A stretch of DNA of 64,000 nucleotides from an uncultured Porphyromonas sp. (GCF_900541275.1 NZ_UQJH01000001.1:248001-312000), one strand, 5' to 3'. Positions 47,744 to 56,295 are shown, counted from the stretch's first letter. Notes: generated from the letters alone by a model not told the origin. Made by a program: numbers and translations.

Positions 47744-49678
47744 TCAAAATTTGTCTATTTCATTCAGCCACATATCAGCCGAGGCATCGCTCGGCATACG
47801 CCAGCAGCCTCTCGAGGAGAGAGAGACCGCACCAACCTTTGGTCCATCGGGGCTACAGTTGCGCTTGAATTGCTGGGAGATGAAGCGCTTCACGAAGATC
47901 TTCATCCACTCCTTGAGCTGCTCCTTCGTGTAGTCATCACCAAAGGCATTCTGAGCAAGGTAGAGGATCTTAGCGGGAGAGTAAGCGCTGTAGATCATAT
48001 GGAAGATAAAGAAGTCGTGCACCTCGTATGGCCCTATCAGATCCTCGGTACGCTGGGTGATCCGCCCCTCCTCCGGGGAGGTGGAGGTAAGCTCGGGGGA
48101 GACCGGAGTGGCCACAATATCAAGCAAGACCCTCCTGAGCTCCGGGGACACATCCGGCTGCCCAGCGAGGTGAGTGACGATCATCTGTACGCTGGTCTTG
48201 GGGATCGAGGCATTGACGCCATACATACTCATATGGTCGCCATTGTAGGTACACCAGCCAAGAGCCAGCTCAGAGAGATCTCCGGTACCGATGACGATGC
48301 CACCCTCCATATTTGCCAAATCCATCAGTATCTGAGTCCGCTCGCGTGCCTGAGCATTCTCGTAGGTAGTGTCCTGTGTCGCTGCATCATGACCGATCAG
48401 CCGCAGGTGATCCATAGCTGCTGCGCTGATAGGAATCTCGCGACTATCGATATCCAAAAGCTCCATCAGCTTGTCCGCATTGGACTTCGTGCGGTCGCTC
48501 GTTGCCTCAGCAGGCATTGTCACGCCAATGATCTGGCGAGTTGAGAGCCCAAGTACCTTGCAGGCACGACAGCAGACGAGCAGTGCCAGCGTACTATCTA
48601 GCCCACCACTCACGCCGATGACCATCTTCGGGTTATTGAGGTGACGAAGGCGCTGCATAAGACCGGTCACTTGGATCTTAAATATCTCATCACTACGCTC
48701 CTCAAGGTCCACTGTGCCTGGCATAAAAGGATTGCGCTCCACAGGGCGCGTCATCACATAGTCGTCATCCTGCTCTGAGAGGTCAAAGGGGACGACAATA
48801 AGCTTCTCTGTCGCATACTTCGTAGCCGCAGTGCGGAAGGTGCTATTGAGCATCCGCTCAGTTCTGATGCGAGCGATGTCAATGTCACTGACGATCAGCT
48901 TCTCGCTTAGGTCAAAGCGCTCCATCTCCTTCAGGATCGTACCATTCTCCGCTATAAATGCCTTACCGGTGTAAACCAGGTCTGTCGAGCTCTCACCATG
49001 ACCACAACTACTATAGACATATCCATTGATCGCCTGAGAGGAGAGCCCGGAGATCAGCGCACGGAGGTAGGAGTTCTTCCCGGCATTCTCATTACTTGCC
49101 GAGAGATTAAAGATGATGTGAGCCCCATGGAGCGAAAGACGGACTCCGGGAGTGATCGGTGCCCACATATCCTCGCAGATCTCCACCCCGATACCGACGT
49201 CCTTATGACGGAAGATCAGGTCGTGACCAATGGGCACCTCTTGGTCCCCGATCTCAATAGTCGAGTAGGCGAGCTCATAGGAGCTAGAGAACCAGCGCTT
49301 CTCCTGAAACTCCCTATAATTAGGCAGGAAAGTCTTCGGTATGGCACCTAAGATACGCCCTCCCTGTATACCGACGGCAGCGTTGTAGAGCTTCTCCTCT
49401 GCCCTCAGAGGCATACCGACAAAGAAAAGGATGTCTGTGTCGGCGGTGCGATTGGCAAGCTCCAGCACAGCCTCCTCCGCCTGCTCCAGCAGGAAGGGTT
49501 GTAGCAGGAGGTCGCCGGCCGTGTAGCCGGTGATCGACAGCTCAGGGAAGCCAAGGACCTCCACCTTCTGACCCACAGCACGTCTGACGAGAGCTTCGAT
49601 CCGATCAATATTGTAGAAGCAGTCAGCGACACGCACAAAGGGAGCGGCAGCAGCCACCTTGATGTATCCGTATTTCAT
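47744..49678 (-). CDS. nadE: Glutamine-dependent NAD+ synthase
   Basis: 644 residues. The N-terminal nitrilase-type glutaminase has catalytic Cys in GVEICEDMW and the EKRWF lysine region; the C-terminal synthase has the P-loop GVSGGLDSTLALL. It amidates nicotinic acid adenine dinucleotide to NAD+. It has a strong promoter 70-100 bp upstream and a leader that starts with a hairpin. The gene ends 38 bp before the ABC-F start on the same strand. Confidence 0.97.
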   Translation of the reverse strand: MKYGYIKVAAAAPFVRVADCFYNIDRIEALVRRAVGQKVEVLGFPELSITGYTAGDLLLQPFLLEQAEEAVLELANRTADTDILFFVGMPLRAEEKLYNAAVGIQGGRILGAIPKTFLPNYREFQEKRWFSSSYELAYSTIEIGDQEVPIGHDLIFRHKDVGIGVEICEDMWAPITPGVRLSLHGAHIIFNLSASNENAGKNSYLRALISGLSSQAINGYVYSSCGHGESSTDLVYTGKAFIAENGTILKEMERFDLSEKLIVSDIDIARIRTERMLNSTFRTAATKYATEKLIVVPFDLSEQDDDYVMTRPVERNPFMPGTVDLEERSDEIFKIQVTGLMQRLRHLNNPKMVIGVSGGLDSTLALLVCCRACKVLGLSTRQIIGVTMPAEATSDRTKSNADKLMELLDIDSREIPISAAAMDHLRLIGHDAATQDTTYENAQARERTQILMDLANMEGGIVIGTGDLSELALGWCTYNGDHMSMYGVNASIPKTSVQMIVTHLAGQPDVSPELRRVLLDIVATPVSPELTSTSPEEGRITQRTEDLIGPYEVHDFFIFHMIYSAYSPAKILYLAQNAFGDDYTKEQLKEWMKIFVKRFISQQFKRNCSPDGPKVGAVSLSSRGCWRMPSDASADMWLNEIDKF

Positions 49679-49750
49679 AAACTTAATATAGGTGAGTTGT
49701 GTGTGTGAGACCTATCGGTTAAGCTGAGTGATAGTAGGTCTCTTCCTCGT

Positions 49751-49781
49751 CAAAGTTACCCCTTTACTCTCACTTTCCCAA
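49751..49781 (-). promoter_or_regulatory. Promoter of nadE
   Basis: Minus strand TTG (49781-49779), 20 bp, TAACTTTG (49758-49751). Start near 49744. The transcript would open with GAGACC...TATC / GATA-GGTCTC (49708-49742), a hairpin at its extreme 5' end, then a CA-rich stretch before the ATG. Confidence 0.75.
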
Positions 49782-49814
49782 GCCCTCGAGGAACATTCCA
49801 TCTGAGCTGATGAC

Positions 49815-49845
49815 TTGCCTATGTCATACTTTTTCGTGACCTTTG
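49815..49845 (+). promoter_or_regulatory. Promoter of tRNA-Cys
   Basis: TTG (49815-49817), 20 bp, GACCTTTG (49838-49845), one mismatch to TAnnTTTG. Start near 49851, about 13 nt before the tRNA. It is divergent from the nadE promoter. Confidence 0.65.
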
Positions 49846-49863
49846 CACCACAAAGAACAATAG

Positions 49864-49934
49864 GGTGCCTTAGCAAAGTGGTTATGCACCGGACTGCAAA
49901 TCCGTTCACGGCGGTTCGAATCCGCCAGGCACCT
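49864..49934 (+). tRNA. tRNA-Cys (anticodon GCA)
   Basis: 71 nt. Acceptor GGTGCCT (49864-49870) pairs with AGGCACC (49927-49933); discriminator T (U73), as expected for cysteine. The anticodon loop CTGCAAA reads GCA, and the T-loop is TTCGAAT. The 3' CCA is not encoded. Confidence 0.97.
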
Positions 49935-49944
49935 CTCTAAGGAA

Positions 49945-49977
49945 AGGTCTCTAACATAGCGTTAGGGACCTTTTTTT
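49945..49977 (+). terminator. Terminator of tRNA-Cys
   Basis: AGGTCTCTAAC (49945-49955) pairs with GTTAGGGACCT (49961-49971) with one T-G pair and a 5-nt loop, followed by seven T (49971-49977). Confidence 0.93.
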
Positions 49978-50056
49978 CATATCCAGACCATCCTGTCAGA
50001 ATGCACAGTTCCACAAAATAAAGTATATTGTCCCCTCACAAAGAGAAGCAACAGCT

Positions 50057-50569
50057 ATGATAGATAAAGACGACAAATGGGGAGACACTCAGCTGACAGC
50101 TAATAATGTGTCGGCAGCACGGTTGCTCAACCGAGCTAACTGGGAAGAGTTCTTTCGGCATAAGGGCTACAGCGAGTCCTTCCCGATGGTGACCTATGCG
50201 CACGATGAGGCAGACCGCCTCTACTCCGATCTCATCACAGAAGCGGGGACGGCTCAGTCCCCTGACCGACAGCCAAGACTCAGGATTGGTACCTTTACTC
50301 GATTTGCTGACTTAGAGGATGGTACTGTCGAGGGGGCTGCCTGGTTAGTCATGGAGGGACTCGATGGCGTGCTAGAGGAGCTGAGACACGATATGATCAC
50401 CCTACTCCTCAGCGGAGCAAAGGACTGGCTTCGAGAGAGCTATACAGAGGAGGGGATTGTGCCCCTCATTGACTGGGTCGAGACTCTTCCCGAGGCTCTA
50501 CAGAGGGTCGACCCTACTTCCCGTCAGCCTGAAGCTGTGATTTATACGGCTATCATCCGTCCTCATTAA
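50057..50569 (+). CDS. Hypothetical protein
   Basis: 170 residues, acidic, without signal peptide or membrane segment. I do not recognise the family. Predicted mixed alpha/beta; a hydrophobic stretch follows at VEGAAWLVMEGLDGVLEEL. The coding reality is supported by length, composition like the neighbours, and a dedicated terminator 20 bp after the stop. It stands alone between tRNA-Cys and a convergent lipoprotein gene. Confidence 0.7.
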   Translation: MIDKDDKWGDTQLTANNVSAARLLNRANWEEFFRHKGYSESFPMVTYAHDEADRLYSDLITEAGTAQSPDRQPRLRIGTFTRFADLEDGTVEGAAWLVMEGLDGVLEELRHDMITLLLSGAKDWLRESYTEEGIVPLIDWVETLPEALQRVDPTSRQPEAVIYTAIIRPH

Positions 50570-50587
50570 TTCCGTAGTCATTAAAAC

Positions 50588-50627
50588 AATAAGGGCGCAA
50601 AAGAGAAGACTCTTCCGCGCCCTTATT
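50588..50627. terminator. Bidirectional terminator between two convergent genes
   Basis: AATAAGGGCGC (50588-50598) pairs with GCGCCCTTATT (50617-50627); inside, AAGAG pairs with CTCTT. A-rich and T-rich flanks fit use from both strands. Confidence 0.8.
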
Positions 50628-50643
50628 AATTAAGATCTATGGG

Positions 50644-51957
50644 TCAATACATATAGCCGATGGTCAGGAAGACGGTATGAGACTGACCATAAGGAGTCAC
50701 ATTCTTGTAGTTATCCGCCGCCATCTCATCTGCATCCTTGATGGGGAAGCCATACTTGTATCCGGCGCCGAAGAAGAGCATATTCCCATACTTCAGGGGG
50801 ATGCCAAAGTCGCACCTTACGAGTGGTCCAACACTGATCAGGCTGTAGTCGGAGTGAAGATCACCGGTAACACATCCACTCAGGGAAGGAATGACATAGA
50901 CAGACTTCAGGTCCAGCGGTACCTGTAGACCCGCAAAAGCATTGAAGCTAAAAAGGGTCACTCGCTTAATGAACTCCTTAGGCACCTCCACTTCCTTGCG
51001 ATCTTTCATCAAGAAGCTCGGATCCTCCGTTATCAGAGCTGTATCATCCACGAGGCAGGGCTGATTGAACCCTACAGACCCGCCATAGGCGAAGTACGTC
51101 CCGAGTGATGAGCGGAGCCCGAGGTAGGAGGCCATCCCAAAGTGGGGCGTTAGGTTTTTAGCCAAATCCGCAGTATAGATAAGCTCGCCCGACAGCGCAT
51201 CAGTAACCATCTTATATGGTGGCAGGGTGAGGACTTGACCCCGGTCATCCTTGATGACCAGCTCACCCTTGCGGTGAGGATCGTAGTACTTCACCACCTT
51301 ATCTATGTCCTCAAACTCCCACTTCAGTCCCCTCACATAGCTACAGAGCTCCGGGTCATCGGCAAGGAACCTAACCACTCCGCCTCTAAACTGAGACCCC
51401 TCATAGTTGACTCCGTGTACCAGAGCGACCTTTTTCAAGGTGCCTCCACGCTTCTCTAAGAATAGCGGGAAGCTGGGCTTTACCACAGACATACTTCCTC
51501 CACTACGTATGGTCCTCTGCTCGTAACCGATGAAGAAGATGTCACCATTCTCGTCAATCTTGTACGAAGAGGCAAGGAGGTAGGCCGTAAGCTCAGGCCC
51601 CTTATCTACGAGGGCCATCCATGCGGTATTGCTTTGCAAGAAGGCGGAGAACTTTTTGTACTCAAAGCGATAGCTCAAGTCCGGCTTCTTGGGGTTGCTT
51701 AGCTCGATGCCCTTCAAGTTCTCTGACTTGAAGGTGCCGGCTGACTGGGTGAGGGCGAGGTCATCAAAGAGCTTAAGCTCCTTGTCCCCCGACATAGGCA
51801 TCCTGAGATACCCGGTGTAGGTAGCCCCTTCCTTGGTCTCCAATTGCGCCTTGCAGACGTCCCTTGGCTCCGAGGTGAAGAGCTTCATCAAGCTACAGCC
51901 TGATAGAAGCATCATAAGCCCGATCAGCAGGATTGATAAGTTATATACCTGTTTCAT
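50644..51957 (-). CDS. Hypothetical lipoprotein
   Basis: 437 residues. N-terminal MKQVYNLSILLIGLMMLLSGCS carries a lipobox (LLSGC, Cys21), so an outer- or inner-membrane lipoprotein. The body contains beta-rich segments, and the last third has alternating aromatic/glycine strands ending in an aromatic residue (GYMY), reminiscent of Bacteroidetes outer-membrane-associated proteins. Family not recognised. A -7 element lies 74 bp upstream. Confidence 0.8.
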   Translation of the reverse strand: MKQVYNLSILLIGLMMLLSGCSLMKLFTSEPRDVCKAQLETKEGATYTGYLRMPMSGDKELKLFDDLALTQSAGTFKSENLKGIELSNPKKPDLSYRFEYKKFSAFLQSNTAWMALVDKGPELTAYLLASSYKIDENGDIFFIGYEQRTIRSGGSMSVVKPSFPLFLEKRGGTLKKVALVHGVNYEGSQFRGGVVRFLADDPELCSYVRGLKWEFEDIDKVVKYYDPHRKGELVIKDDRGQVLTLPPYKMVTDALSGELIYTADLAKNLTPHFGMASYLGLRSSLGTYFAYGGSVGFNQPCLVDDTALITEDPSFLMKDRKEVEVPKEFIKRVTLFSFNAFAGLQVPLDLKSVYVIPSLSGCVTGDLHSDYSLISVGPLVRCDFGIPLKYGNMLFFGAGYKYGFPIKDADEMAADNYKNVTPYGQSHTVFLTIGYMY

Positions 51958-52030
51958 AATACTAACGAAACTAATAGGATAGGTAATCGGCTATCTATGC
52001 AACCTATATTGCAACTCAATAACCACGTCA

Positions 52031-52038
52031 CAAATGTA
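52031..52038 (-). promoter_or_regulatory. -7 element TACATTTG of the lipoprotein gene
   Basis: Minus-strand TACATTTG matches TAnnTTTG; start near 52024, leader about 67 nt. -33 not evident. Confidence 0.5.
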
Positions 52039-52056
52039 AAGAAAAACTAACAATGC

Positions 52057-52094
52057 AAAAGGAGTGTGCCGAGAAGACTCAACACACTCCTTTT
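52057..52094 (-). terminator. Terminator of the FKBP genes
   Basis: Perfect 12-bp stem AAAAGGAGTGTG (52057-52068) with CACACTCCTTTT (52083-52094), 14-nt loop, 43 bp after the FKBP lipoprotein stop. T-rich ends on both strands. Confidence 0.85.
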
Positions 52095-52136
52095 ATCAAG
52101 GACACAATGCCTTATTAGTAAGGCAAAATGCCCGGC

Positions 52137-53012
52137 TTATTTCTTAGCAGCGGGACGTACCTCCTGAAGCTCCATCTCGAACGTAAGCATCTCGAACGGA
52201 CCAATCTTGTCTCCCGAACCACGCTGACCGTAGGCAAGATCACCGGGGATCCAGAGGGTCACCTTGGATCCGGCAGGCACCTGCTGGAGTCCCTCGCTGA
52301 AGCCTTGGATGACTCCCGTAAGGGGGAAGGTCGCAGGCTCACCACGATCATAGGAGGAGTCGAAAACAGTACCATCGAGCTTGGTCCCCTTATAATGAAC
52401 GACTACAGTATCCTCAGCAGCGGGCTTGATGCCGTCACCGAGCTTGTCAATACGATACTGCAGACCGCTGGGCAGCTCCACAACACCCTCCTTAGACTTA
52501 TTAGCAGCGAGGAAGTCGGCCCCGGCCTTCTTATTCTGATCCTCGACGACCTTCTGCGCCTTAGCAAAGTACTCCTGCATATAGTTATTGATGGCATCCA
52601 TCGTCAGGGTAGTATCTACCTTGCCGGAGAGACCTGCGATGAGACCATCGATAAACTTCTGCTTATCGAGAGAGTCACCGGGGATACGGGCATTGAAGCC
52701 CTCCCAGGAGTCGATGAGCTGGAAGCCCATAAGGTAGCCATTGGAGTAGGCTGCCTTGGCACTGCCTGAGGTGAGCGCATCACGGAAGCCCTTGATGAAC
52801 TGGTCCTTCTTGGACGCAGAGTCACCAGGGACCTGATACTGATACTGATCCCACTGCTCGTGCAGAGGCATGGTCTGTGAGAGGCCTAAGAAGTATGCAG
52901 CAGAGTCCTGAGGGGTCACAAGCTTTGCGGTCCCCTGACCATTGCCACATCCCGTCATCACTCCCATAGCGGCAATCGTGCCGACGAGGAGCGTTACTAC
53001 GGTCTTTTTCAT
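52137..53012 (-). CDS. FKBP-type peptidyl-prolyl isomerase, lipoprotein
   Basis: 291 residues. The signal ends at lipobox VMTGC (Cys22). A helical FKBP_N dimerisation domain (about 30-185) precedes the FKBP catalytic domain, with VVHYKGTKLDGTVFDSSYDRGEPATFPL and GDLAYGQRGSGDKIGPFEMLTFEMEL. It would assist folding in the periplasm or at the outer membrane. It follows the cytoplasmic FKBP gene by 64 bp, probably in one transcript. Confidence 0.95.
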   Translation of the reverse strand: MKKTVVTLLVGTIAAMGVMTGCGNGQGTAKLVTPQDSAAYFLGLSQTMPLHEQWDQYQYQVPGDSASKKDQFIKGFRDALTSGSAKAAYSNGYLMGFQLIDSWEGFNARIPGDSLDKQKFIDGLIAGLSGKVDTTLTMDAINNYMQEYFAKAQKVVEDQNKKAGADFLAANKSKEGVVELPSGLQYRIDKLGDGIKPAAEDTVVVHYKGTKLDGTVFDSSYDRGEPATFPLTGVIQGFSEGLQQVPAGSKVTLWIPGDLAYGQRGSGDKIGPFEMLTFEMELQEVRPAAKK

Positions 53013-53076
53013 GTTGATTGTGTGTATAAATAAGTGTAGTTGAATTATTTCTCAATAAAAGAGCTCCATTAAGGAC

Positions 53077-53667
53077 TTACTTCCCCTCTATGCCGAGTAG
53101 CTCAATCTCAAAGATAAGCGCCATATACGGCTCAATGAGCTGACCAGCACCGTGGCTCCCGTAGGCATGCTCCTCAGGGATCACGACTCTCCACTTAGAG
53201 CCTACAGGCATCATCGGCAGGACCTCCTGCCAGCCCTTGATCACGCCATTGACCGGAAAGGTCGCAGGCTCGCCTCGGCGAATAGAGCTATCGAAGATCT
53301 GGCCATCAGTGCGAGATCCCTCGTAGTGGCACCGAACGGTATCCGTGGGTGATGGCTTAGGACCATTGCCCTCCACAAGCACCTCGTACTGGACACCTGA
53401 GGGGAGAGTTACCACGCCCTCGCGTGCTCCATTCTCAGCCAGATAGGTCTGACCGGCAGCCTTATTGTTATGGAACTGCTCCTCCTGCTGACGGGTGAAG
53501 TAGTTCTTCAGCTCCTCCTCAGCCTCCTCATAGGTGATCTCCGGCTCAGCGCCCTCAAGGACGCAAGTGAGACCGCGCACAAAGTCCTCGACACTGAGGT
53601 CCTTGATGCCGCTACTGACGAGATTATTGCCGAGGCTCAGTCCGAGCGAGTAACTTACTTTATCCAT
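53077..53667 (-). CDS. FKBP-type peptidyl-prolyl isomerase, FklB-like
   Basis: 196 residues, no signal peptide, so cytoplasmic. The FKBP_N helices (MDKVSYSLGLSLGNNL) are followed by the FKBP domain with CHYEGSRTDGQIFDSSIRRGEPATFPV and PEEHAYGSHGAGQLIEPYMALIFEIEL. Likely a paralogue of the downstream lipoprotein by duplication, with the lipid-anchor gene differing mainly in the signal and a linker. Confidence 0.95.
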   Translation of the reverse strand: MDKVSYSLGLSLGNNLVSSGIKDLSVEDFVRGLTCVLEGAEPEITYEEAEEELKNYFTRQQEEQFHNNKAAGQTYLAENGAREGVVTLPSGVQYEVLVEGNGPKPSPTDTVRCHYEGSRTDGQIFDSSIRRGEPATFPVNGVIKGWQEVLPMMPVGSKWRVVIPEEHAYGSHGAGQLIEPYMALIFEIELLGIEGK

Positions 53668-53709
53668 TGGTAGAGTTATAATTATTAATTGGCTTGGTCA
53701 AAATCGCCA

Positions 53710-53717
53710 CAAAGATA
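53710..53717 (-). promoter_or_regulatory. -7 element TATCTTTG of the FKBP genes
   Basis: Minus-strand TATCTTTG, start near 53703, about 36 nt before the first FKBP ATG. Palindrome array C begins 95 bp upstream. Confidence 0.6.
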
Positions 53718-53811
53718 ACAAAAAAGGTAACACCCTACTCTCACGCCGTCCCCAACTCATCAGAAAGTTGCTCACAGATCATAGCAAAAGTATCCTACTG
53801 AAGAGTTTTAT

Positions 53812-53871
53812 CTAATACCGATATTAGTCGTCTCTAATACCGGTAATAGATTTCTCTAATACCGATATTAG
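53812..53871. repeat. Phased palindrome array C (3 units, 22-bp period)
   Basis: CTAATACCGATATTAG (53812-53827), CTAATACCGGTAATAG (53834-53849) and CTAATACCGATATTAG (53856-53871), with spacers TCGTCT and ATTTCT. It lies midway between the divergent FKBP and metK promoters, about 95 bp from each. Confidence 0.95.
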
Positions 53872-53967
53872 TTTGAGTTTGTCTTTGGACCCGAAATGGG
53901 GGCTCAAAACGATGATCGTAAAGCGTATTGCTCCCGGATCTCGGACACCGATGAGTCGAGTAGACTA

Positions 53968-53994
53968 TTGTGCCAAGAATATATCGTACCTTTG
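53968..53994 (+). promoter_or_regulatory. Promoter of metK
   Basis: TTG (53968-53970), 16 bp, TACCTTTG (53987-53994). The predicted start near 54001 places the SAM-II aptamer within 10 nt of the 5' end of the transcript, which supports both assignments. Confidence 0.75.
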
Positions 53995-54010
53995 CACCGA
54001 CATTAGATCA

Positions 54011-54063
54011 CGTGGAGAGATTTGTGTCTGCTTGCAACCACGCTAAAACAATGCTAAAAGGCA
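54011..54063 (+). ncRNA. SAM-II riboswitch aptamer controlling metK
   Basis: Stem P1 CGTGG (54011-54015) pairs with CCACG (54038-54042). The enclosed loop contains GATTTG and ends TTGCAA, and after P1 come CTAAAACAAT and GCTAAAAGGC. This order matches the SAM-II consensus as I recall it (P1, loop GATTTaa...TTGCAA, P1', then GCTAAAAAGG forming the H-type pseudoknot with the loop). SAM-II is known from proteobacteria and Bacteroidetes upstream of methionine genes. Downstream, CGGTC (54081) with GACCG (54115) and CCGAGAGAG (54117) with CTCTTCTCGG are mutually exclusive hairpins that could be the expression platform. No T-run terminator follows, so translational control is likelier. Confidence 0.85.
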
Positions 54064-54206
54064 CTCTTGAGTCAATGAACCGGTCGGAGCTCTCGCTCCT
54101 AAGCCGTGGCGCCTGACCGAGAGAGGCTTCGAGCATTGGGTGCTGACAGAGTGAGGTCTCTTCTCGGATTACAGACACTATACAATTCTATTTGGTTCAT
54201 TGATAT

Positions 54207-55505
54207 ATGAAAACATCCGATACCTATCTCTTCAGCTCCGAGTCAGTGAGCGACGGACACCCCGATAAGGTGGCCGATCAGATCTCCGATGCCCTCCTGG
54301 ACAACTTCCTTGCCCAGGACCCCAAGAGTAAGGTCGCTTGCGAGACACTGGTGACTGCAGGTCAGGTACTCATAGCAGGCGAGATCACCTCTGATGCGTA
54401 CGTAGACCTACAGTCTGTCGTGCGAGGAGTTATAGCTGATATCGGCTACACAAAGGGAGAGTATGGCTTTGATGCCCAGTCGGTCGGCATCCTCAGCGCC
54501 ATACACGAGCAAAGCCCGGACATCCATATGGGGGTTGTGCGCGAGGCAGACGAGGATCAGGGCGCCGGTGATCAGGGGATTATGTTTGGCTATGCCTCCT
54601 GCGAGAGTGACAACTATATGCCTCTACCGATTGAGTTGGCTCACTCGATGCTGCAGATCCTCTCGCAGATCCGGAAGGAGGAGCCGGAGCTGATGCCCTA
54701 CCTCCGTCCTGACGCCAAGGGACAGGTGACTCTGGAGTACAATATCGATCGCACACCGAGGAGAGTCAATACTATTGTCCTCAGCACACAGCACGATGAC
54801 TTCGTGAAGCCACACGATGGGATGAGCCAGGCGGAGGCTGATCGACTGATGCAGGAGAAGATCTCGGAGGATGTCCAGCGTATTGTGATCCCGAGGCTGA
54901 TCGAGAAGTACAGCTCTAAGGTCCAGAACCTCCTCGACGATCAGGTAAAGTACCTGATCAATCCTACCGGACGCTTCGTCCTCGGGGGACCTGCCGGAGA
55001 TACCGGCCTGACAGGGCGTAAGATCATCGTAGATACCTATGGCGGTCGTGCTGCCCATGGTGGCGGAGCTTTCAGTGGCAAGGACCCAAGCAAGGTGGAT
55101 CGGTCAGCTACCTATGCGGCTCGGTACCTCGCCAAGAACTTGGTAGCCGCCGGTGTGAGCGATGAAATCAAGATCCAGGTCGCCTATGCCATCGGTCAGG
55201 CTGATCCGGTGAGCATCTATGTAGATACCTACGGCAGGAGCAGGGTACGCGAGACGGATGGCGAGATCGCCTCGATGCTGTCCTCTCTCTTTGACCTCAG
55301 ACCCTACCACATCATCAAGTCACTTCACTTGGAGGCACCGATCTATCGGGAGAGCTCTGCCTATGGGCATATCGGCCGCACACCACGAGTAGCCACGAAG
55401 TCCTTCACGGACGGAAATGGCCGGACGCTTACCAAGGAGGTGGAGCTCTTTGCTTGGGAGAAAACGGATCTCGTAGATAAGGTCCGAGGCGCATTCCACT
55501 TCTGA
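54207..55505 (+). CDS. metK: S-adenosylmethionine synthetase
   Basis: 432 residues, full length but slightly longer than E. coli (384), as in other Bacteroidetes. Contains GHPDKVADQISDAL, the ATP motif GAGDQGIMFGYA, and the phosphate loop GGGAFSGKDPSKVDRSA. It makes S-adenosylmethionine from methionine and ATP. The ~205-nt leader carries a SAM-II aptamer, giving direct product feedback. Confidence 0.98.
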   Translation: MKTSDTYLFSSESVSDGHPDKVADQISDALLDNFLAQDPKSKVACETLVTAGQVLIAGEITSDAYVDLQSVVRGVIADIGYTKGEYGFDAQSVGILSAIHEQSPDIHMGVVREADEDQGAGDQGIMFGYASCESDNYMPLPIELAHSMLQILSQIRKEEPELMPYLRPDAKGQVTLEYNIDRTPRRVNTIVLSTQHDDFVKPHDGMSQAEADRLMQEKISEDVQRIVIPRLIEKYSSKVQNLLDDQVKYLINPTGRFVLGGPAGDTGLTGRKIIVDTYGGRAAHGGGAFSGKDPSKVDRSATYAARYLAKNLVAAGVSDEIKIQVAYAIGQADPVSIYVDTYGRSRVRETDGEIASMLSSLFDLRPYHIIKSLHLEAPIYRESSAYGHIGRTPRVATKSFTDGNGRTLTKEVELFAWEKTDLVDKVRGAFHF

Positions 55506-55526
55506 TTTTCTATCTGAAGGAGACTT

Positions 55527-56255
55527 ATGTCCGTCTTCCGCATGAAGGGCTTTGACCTCGAGCAGGGCAAAGCAGCCATGAAAGTGGGTACCGATGGCAC
55601 CTTACTGGGTGCATACACCATCGAGTGGCTGAGGAAGAGTCTTATCCAGCCTCAGCAGATCCTCGATGTGGGGACCGGGACGGGAGTCATCGCACTTATG
55701 ATGGCTCAGATGTTTTCCTCCGCAGAGGTTACTGCCATCGAGATTGACCACGAGGCTGCAGAGACTGCGAGACGCAATTTCGCTCGTTCGCCATTCTCAT
55801 CCCGACTCAGCCTCACGGAGGGGGACTACGGCTCAGTAAGCTCTGGTACCTTGCCTCGTGAGTACGACCTGATCGTTAGCAACCCGCCCTACCACAATGG
55901 GAGCTATCTCCCCGGGGATGAGCGGCGACAGATCGCCCGACATAGCGGGACGTTGCCCCCGGAGGTGTTCTTCGGGACCTCCACAGAGCTGCTATCGCCG
56001 AGTGGGTACATCGCGGTGGTCCTCCCGGCAAGCGCACTACCCCTCTACGATCGTGCAGCATTATCCTGCGGGCTGGAGATGGTTCACCGCTGTCTCATAC
56101 AGACCATAGCAGGAAAGGCTTGCAAGCGAGTCATCGGACTGTGGACCGGTGGAGGACAGAGCGACTGCACGGAGGAGCTACTAACCATCTCCACAGGGGA
56201 TGGGTATAGCGACCGCTATGCAGGCTTGATGCGAGACTTTCTGACGATCTTTTGA
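55527..56255 (+). CDS. trmN6: tRNA1(Val) (adenine-37-N6)-methyltransferase-like
   Basis: 242 residues, a Rossmann methyltransferase. SAM-binding motif LDVGTGTGVIALMMAQ and the N6-adenine catalytic motif NPPY (in LIVSNPPYHNGSYLPG) are present. The start FRMKGFDLEQGKAAMKVGTDGTLLGA is the YfiC signature. It lies 21 bp after metK, whose product it uses. Confidence 0.93.
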   Translation: MSVFRMKGFDLEQGKAAMKVGTDGTLLGAYTIEWLRKSLIQPQQILDVGTGTGVIALMMAQMFSSAEVTAIEIDHEAAETARRNFARSPFSSRLSLTEGDYGSVSSGTLPREYDLIVSNPPYHNGSYLPGDERRQIARHSGTLPPEVFFGTSTELLSPSGYIAVVLPASALPLYDRAALSCGLEMVHRCLIQTIAGKACKRVIGLWTGGGQSDCTEELLTISTGDGYSDRYAGLMRDFLTIF

Positions 56256-56287
56256 TCAAAGAGGTGGCATAAGCACATACTTTATGG

Positions 56288-56295
56288 TAAATTTG
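56288..56295 (+). promoter_or_regulatory. -7 element TAAATTTG upstream of hpt
   Basis: TAAATTTG, followed by a T-rich stretch; start near 56301, leader about 20 nt to the hpt ATG. -33 weak. Confidence 0.5.
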
